From NCBI GenBank assembly GCA_902385765.1, contig CABMGU010000060.1:1-7442 (forward strand): 7,442 nucleotides of DNA, read 5' to 3'. Below, piece by piece: positions 5,588-7,442 of this stretch; the stretch's first letter is position 1, and each line of letters starts with the position of its first letter. The translations under genes were made by a program, and so were the position numbers. A model generated the notes under the pieces. It saw nothing but the letters and a program-made list of their open reading frames with translations. It did not search any database and was not told the origin of the DNA. This stretch comes from an uncultured archaeon. GTDB lineage: Archaea; Nanobdellota; Nanobdellia; Woesearchaeales; ARS49.

Positions 5588-6502
5588 ATGACTGACTACG
5601 TTTCAAGACGAAAAGCGCTGTTCGCAGGACTTGCAGGCGCAGCAGGGCTGGCAGTCAGCAAACTTGCCTTTGCAGGAGAAAAAGACGAAAAACTCCATTC
5701 AGGACCCGGTCTTGTTGCAACAGGAGCATCCACAGACCCTACCCAAATATTCCTTGCCTGGAAAGACAGTTCACAAACATATGACGTTTTCTATTCAACA
5801 GGAAAACTAGAGGGAAGGGAAGCCACTCCAGGAAGCGATATCTCAGCAATCTCGAACTACAGACCGAATGAAGGAGAGGTAAGATACTGCACAATTGGAA
5901 ACCTGAAAAAAGACACAGAATACCAGTTCAAAGTAACAGGCAGGAAAGGCAAACAAAGAACATTTGACTCAAAAATCGTGCAGGCTAAAACGATTTTCAG
6001 AACAGACCTGACTTTCGACAAAGACTCACGAAATGAAAACCGAGGACTAACAAAAGCCGACAAGAGAAACATATCATACGCAACAGACGTGGACGCATTC
6101 ATATTCGAGGGCGACCAGAACCTGGTACTACAGGCAACCCTCCTTGTAAAGCCGACAAAAGCATACATCAAAATGGAATATTTATCCTCAAACGATGCAA
6201 CCGCTTTCAACAACGGATACTCGCCTTTTGAACTCAGGCTAAACGGCGAGCTTGTGAACATCGGCTCGCCAGGATTCCACGTAATGAAAGAAGCGGTTTT
6301 TGAAGCCAGCCCTCAAGTAGGAAAAAACGTAATAGAAATAGAATCACTCGTGAACAAGCCAATCCAAGTAACTACACCCAACGGGGTAAGAATCGATAAT
6401 ATCACGGCGCACACAAAACTCTGGGTGCGAAGAGTAACATTAGACTGCCTATTCGGCGAATTCTGCAGCAAGCCAGAAGACCTTGCAAGCAAGCTCAAAT
6501 AA
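5588..6502 (+). CDS. Tat-exported protein with fibronectin type III-like domain
   Basis: A 304-aa secreted or surface protein; enzymatic function unlikely. The N-terminus MTDYVSRRKALFAGLAGAAG carries a twin-arginine signal: S-R7-R8-K-x-L-F, a weakly hydrophobic Gly/Ala core, and an AFA|G cleavage site after A29. Residues about 40-135 read like an FN3 domain (IFLAWKDSSQTYDVFYST, then CTIGNLKKDTEYQFKVTGRKG). The second half (about 165-290) has beta-strand character (NLVLQATLLV, PFELRLNGELVNIG, GKNVIEIESLVN) and resembles a second beta-sandwich. Three Cys are visible, two close together near the C-terminus (CLFGEFC). Tat export implies folding before crossing the membrane and requires TatA/TatC elsewhere in the genome. 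A strong promoter and leaderless start support 5588. Confidence 0.8.
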   Translation: MTDYVSRRKALFAGLAGAAGLAVSKLAFAGEKDEKLHSGPGLVATGASTDPTQIFLAWKDSSQTYDVFYSTGKLEGREATPGSDISAISNYRPNEGEVRYCTIGNLKKDTEYQFKVTGRKGKQRTFDSKIVQAKTIFRTDLTFDKDSRNENRGLTKADKRNISYATDVDAFIFEGDQNLVLQATLLVKPTKAYIKMEYLSSNDATAFNNGYSPFELRLNGELVNIGSPGFHVMKEAVFEASPQVGKNVIEIESLVNKPIQVTTPNGVRIDNITAHTKLWVRRVTLDCLFGEFCSKPEDLASKLK

Positions 6503-6503
6503 T

Positions 6504-6518
6504 TCGAAAGCTTTATAA
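6504..6518 (+). promoter_or_regulatory. BRE plus TATA promoter upstream of the 44-aa gene
   Basis: CGAAAG (6504-6509) followed by CTTTATAA (6511-6518) mirrors the promoter at 5551. Transcription would begin near 6541, leaving a 5' leader of about 40 nt before the ATG at 6581. Weaker TATA-like stretches at 6537-6544 (CTATAAGT) and 6555-6563 fit leaderless spacing less well. The start site is therefore uncertain. Confidence 0.55.
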
Positions 6519-6569
6519 CTTACAGTAATTAACTTTCTATAAGTATTTGTCTTTTTGATAAAAGTGACA

Positions 6570-6582
6570 ATACTTACAGTAT
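6570..6582 (+). promoter_or_regulatory. Inverted repeat over the start codon; candidate operator
   Basis: ATACT-TAC-AGTAT is a perfect inverted repeat with 5-bp arms and a 3-bp spacer. It ends on the first two bases of the ATG at 6581. The inner part, ACTTACAGTA, recurs as a direct repeat at 6518-6527, next to the TATA box at 6511. Two sites of this kind flanking the leader would suit binding by a ribbon-helix-helix dimer, such as the protein encoded right after it. This function is inference. Confidence 0.4.
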
Positions 6583-6715
6583 GAAAAAAGAGCTCGCATT
6601 CGACAGGATACCAGTAAAACCTGAAACAAAATACAGGCTGAAGCTTTACGCAGTAAAGAACAGAATGAAGTATGACGAAGCGATAAACGACCTTCTTGAC
6701 GAGGTTGAAAAGTGA
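6581..6715 (+). CDS. Ribbon-helix-helix-like small protein (candidate DNA-binding regulator), 44 aa
   Basis: A 44-aa protein with the layout of a minimal ribbon-helix-helix domain: a basic strand (LAFDRIPVKP), a first helix (ETKYRLKLYAVKNRM) and a second helix beginning at KYDEAINDLLDEVEK. This matches small archaeal Arc/VapB-like proteins of the pattern I-x-V-x-x-E-T-x-x-x-L followed by S/T/K-Y-D-E-x-I-N-x-L-L. Such proteins are dimeric DNA binders, often acting as antitoxins or autorepressors. No toxin gene follows. Instead the TGA stop overlaps by 4 bases the GTG start of a membrane-anchored surface protein, so the two are translationally coupled. An inverted repeat covers its own start codon. 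The start is ATG 6581, with only a weak possible ribosome binding site upstream (AAAGTGA at 6561). Confidence 0.78.
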   Translation: MKKELAFDRIPVKPETKYRLKLYAVKNRMKYDEAINDLLDEVEK

Positions 6716-7442
6716 ACAGCAAATATTTCATAGGATTCTCAGCATTGGTTTTCTCGATATTAGCGATATTGATGGTATTCGCACTGCTCAAACCTCTGGA
6801 AACTACAGAACAAAAGGAAGCCATAACTGCGCCAACAGAGCCAGCTATTGAAAAAACAGCGGAAGTTGCGAAAATGGAAACAGTTCCTGCAAAAACGAAC
6901 CAGTACGTGGATGTGCAAAAACCGGAAAAAACAAACTACAAGACAGTTTACAGCGAATTCACAGGAACAGCACCAAAGACAGCAACAGCCACAACAAACG
7001 TGGTCGCAGTAGAGCCAATGAAAATGGAAAAAGCAACAATCCGTTTGCCAAAAAAAGACCAGGTAGACGTCATCCTAAGATGCAAAGACTACAATCTCAA
7101 CACACTATACTGCCCGAAATGGGAAATCACAGACATACCATTCAAAGATTTAGGAGACCACGTTGAGTTTGAAGTCAAAGAATTCAGCGGTTACGCAGGA
7201 GCAAAGCTGACAGTCATAAATGTGCAATCATATCCACTTGTAGGAAGCGCATGGACGGTCAGATTTACAACAAGAGGAACAGCAGACCTGACAATAGAAG
7301 CAACAGACGGCACAAGCTGGAGCAACAACAACGAAGAAAATGACCTGAAATTCCTTGAAATAAAATGCCAAAACAACATAATGAGCTACGAATGGATAGA
7401 CGGCAAAGCAGTCATAAAAGACTACTCCTGCCCAGGCGAAGC
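6712..7442 (+). CDS. Membrane-anchored surface protein, partial (3' end beyond window)
   Basis: The frame is open to the window end, with 243 complete codons visible. The start is GTG 6712: stop codons lie in frame just upstream (6706), GAGGTT at 6701-6706 is a ribosome binding site, and GTGA forms a 4-base overlap with the preceding stop. Residues 5-26 form one hydrophobic segment (YFIGFSALVFSILAILMVFALL), an uncleaved anchor or signal sequence. A flexible linker of about 80 residues rich in Thr, Ala, Lys, Glu and Pro follows. From about 107 there are beta-rich modules, with ATIRLPKKDQVDVILRCKDY, a CPKWEITDIPF segment, then NVQSYPLVGSAWTVRFTTRG and DLKFLEIKC. Cysteines pair naturally as C124/C134 and C219/C240, fitting extracellular disulfides. 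From memory these modules recur in large surface proteins of DPANN archaea. Final size and function are unknown. Confidence 0.82.
   Translation, partial: MNSKYFIGFSALVFSILAILMVFALLKPLETTEQKEAITAPTEPAIEKTAEVAKMETVPAKTNQYVDVQKPEKTNYKTVYSEFTGTAPKTATATTNVVAVEPMKMEKATIRLPKKDQVDVILRCKDYNLNTLYCPKWEITDIPFKDLGDHVEFEVKEFSGYAGAKLTVINVQSYPLVGSAWTVRFTTRGTADLTIEATDGTSWSNNNEENDLKFLEIKCQNNIMSYEWIDGKAVIKDYSCPGE

Noticed and set aside
6712..7442. Toxin partner for the RHH-like protein
   Set aside because: The following gene starts with a membrane anchor and continues as a long extracellular beta-rich protein, unlike small RelE, PIN or HicA-type toxins.

Overview
The window looks like a piece of an archaeal chromosome. 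The evidence is an Orc1/Cdc6 replication initiator, a PIN/KH PilT-like ATPase of archaeal type, a stand-alone YrdC-domain TsaC/Sua5 protein, canonical BRE/TATA promoters (for example CGAAAG followed by TTTATATA) placed 26-27 bp upstream of several start codons, and Shine-Dalgarno sequences of the form GAGGTGA. Small genes, tight spacing and the style of the surface proteins suggest a DPANN-type lineage such as Woesearchaeota or Pacearchaeota. That placement is inference. Every gene I can support is on the + strand.

Layout, part 1 (1-2578, housekeeping operon). The 3' part of a KH-domain ATPase overlaps by one base the start of serS (seryl-tRNA synthetase). A small two-helix membrane protein with a C-terminal zinc ribbon follows 40 bp later.

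Layout, part 2 (2579-4922, information processing). A promoter drives a leaderless orc1/cdc6. Next come a short helical protein of unknown function, a very small acidic gene that is either bicistronic or split by a one-base frameshift, and a leaderless tsaC/sua5 that makes threonylcarbamoyl-AMP for t6A tRNA modification. The octamer CACTGGAC occurs four times, all on one strand and only in and just downstream of cdc6. Its reverse complement contains TCCAGTG, the core of archaeal origin recognition boxes.

Layout, part 3 (4922-7442, cell surface). There are three exported proteins. One has a Sec signal peptide (185 aa). One has a twin-arginine signal and an FN3-like domain (304 aa). The third is a membrane-anchored, linker-plus-beta-domain surface protein that runs off the window. 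Between the second and third lies a 44-aa ribbon-helix-helix-like protein. Its stop codon overlaps the GTG start of the last gene by 4 bp, and an inverted repeat covers its own start codon, so it is a candidate local autoregulator of a surface-protein operon.

Promoter geometry changes several start codons. For the 118-aa helical protein, tsaC and the Sec-exported protein, the longest open frame would start inside or just after the TATA box or inside the Shine-Dalgarno sequence, so the shorter starts given here are preferred. The 44-aa gene and the last partial gene are short or unterminated and easily missed. I saw no tRNA, rRNA, CRISPR array or insertion sequence. There is no gene-free stretch over 300 bases.
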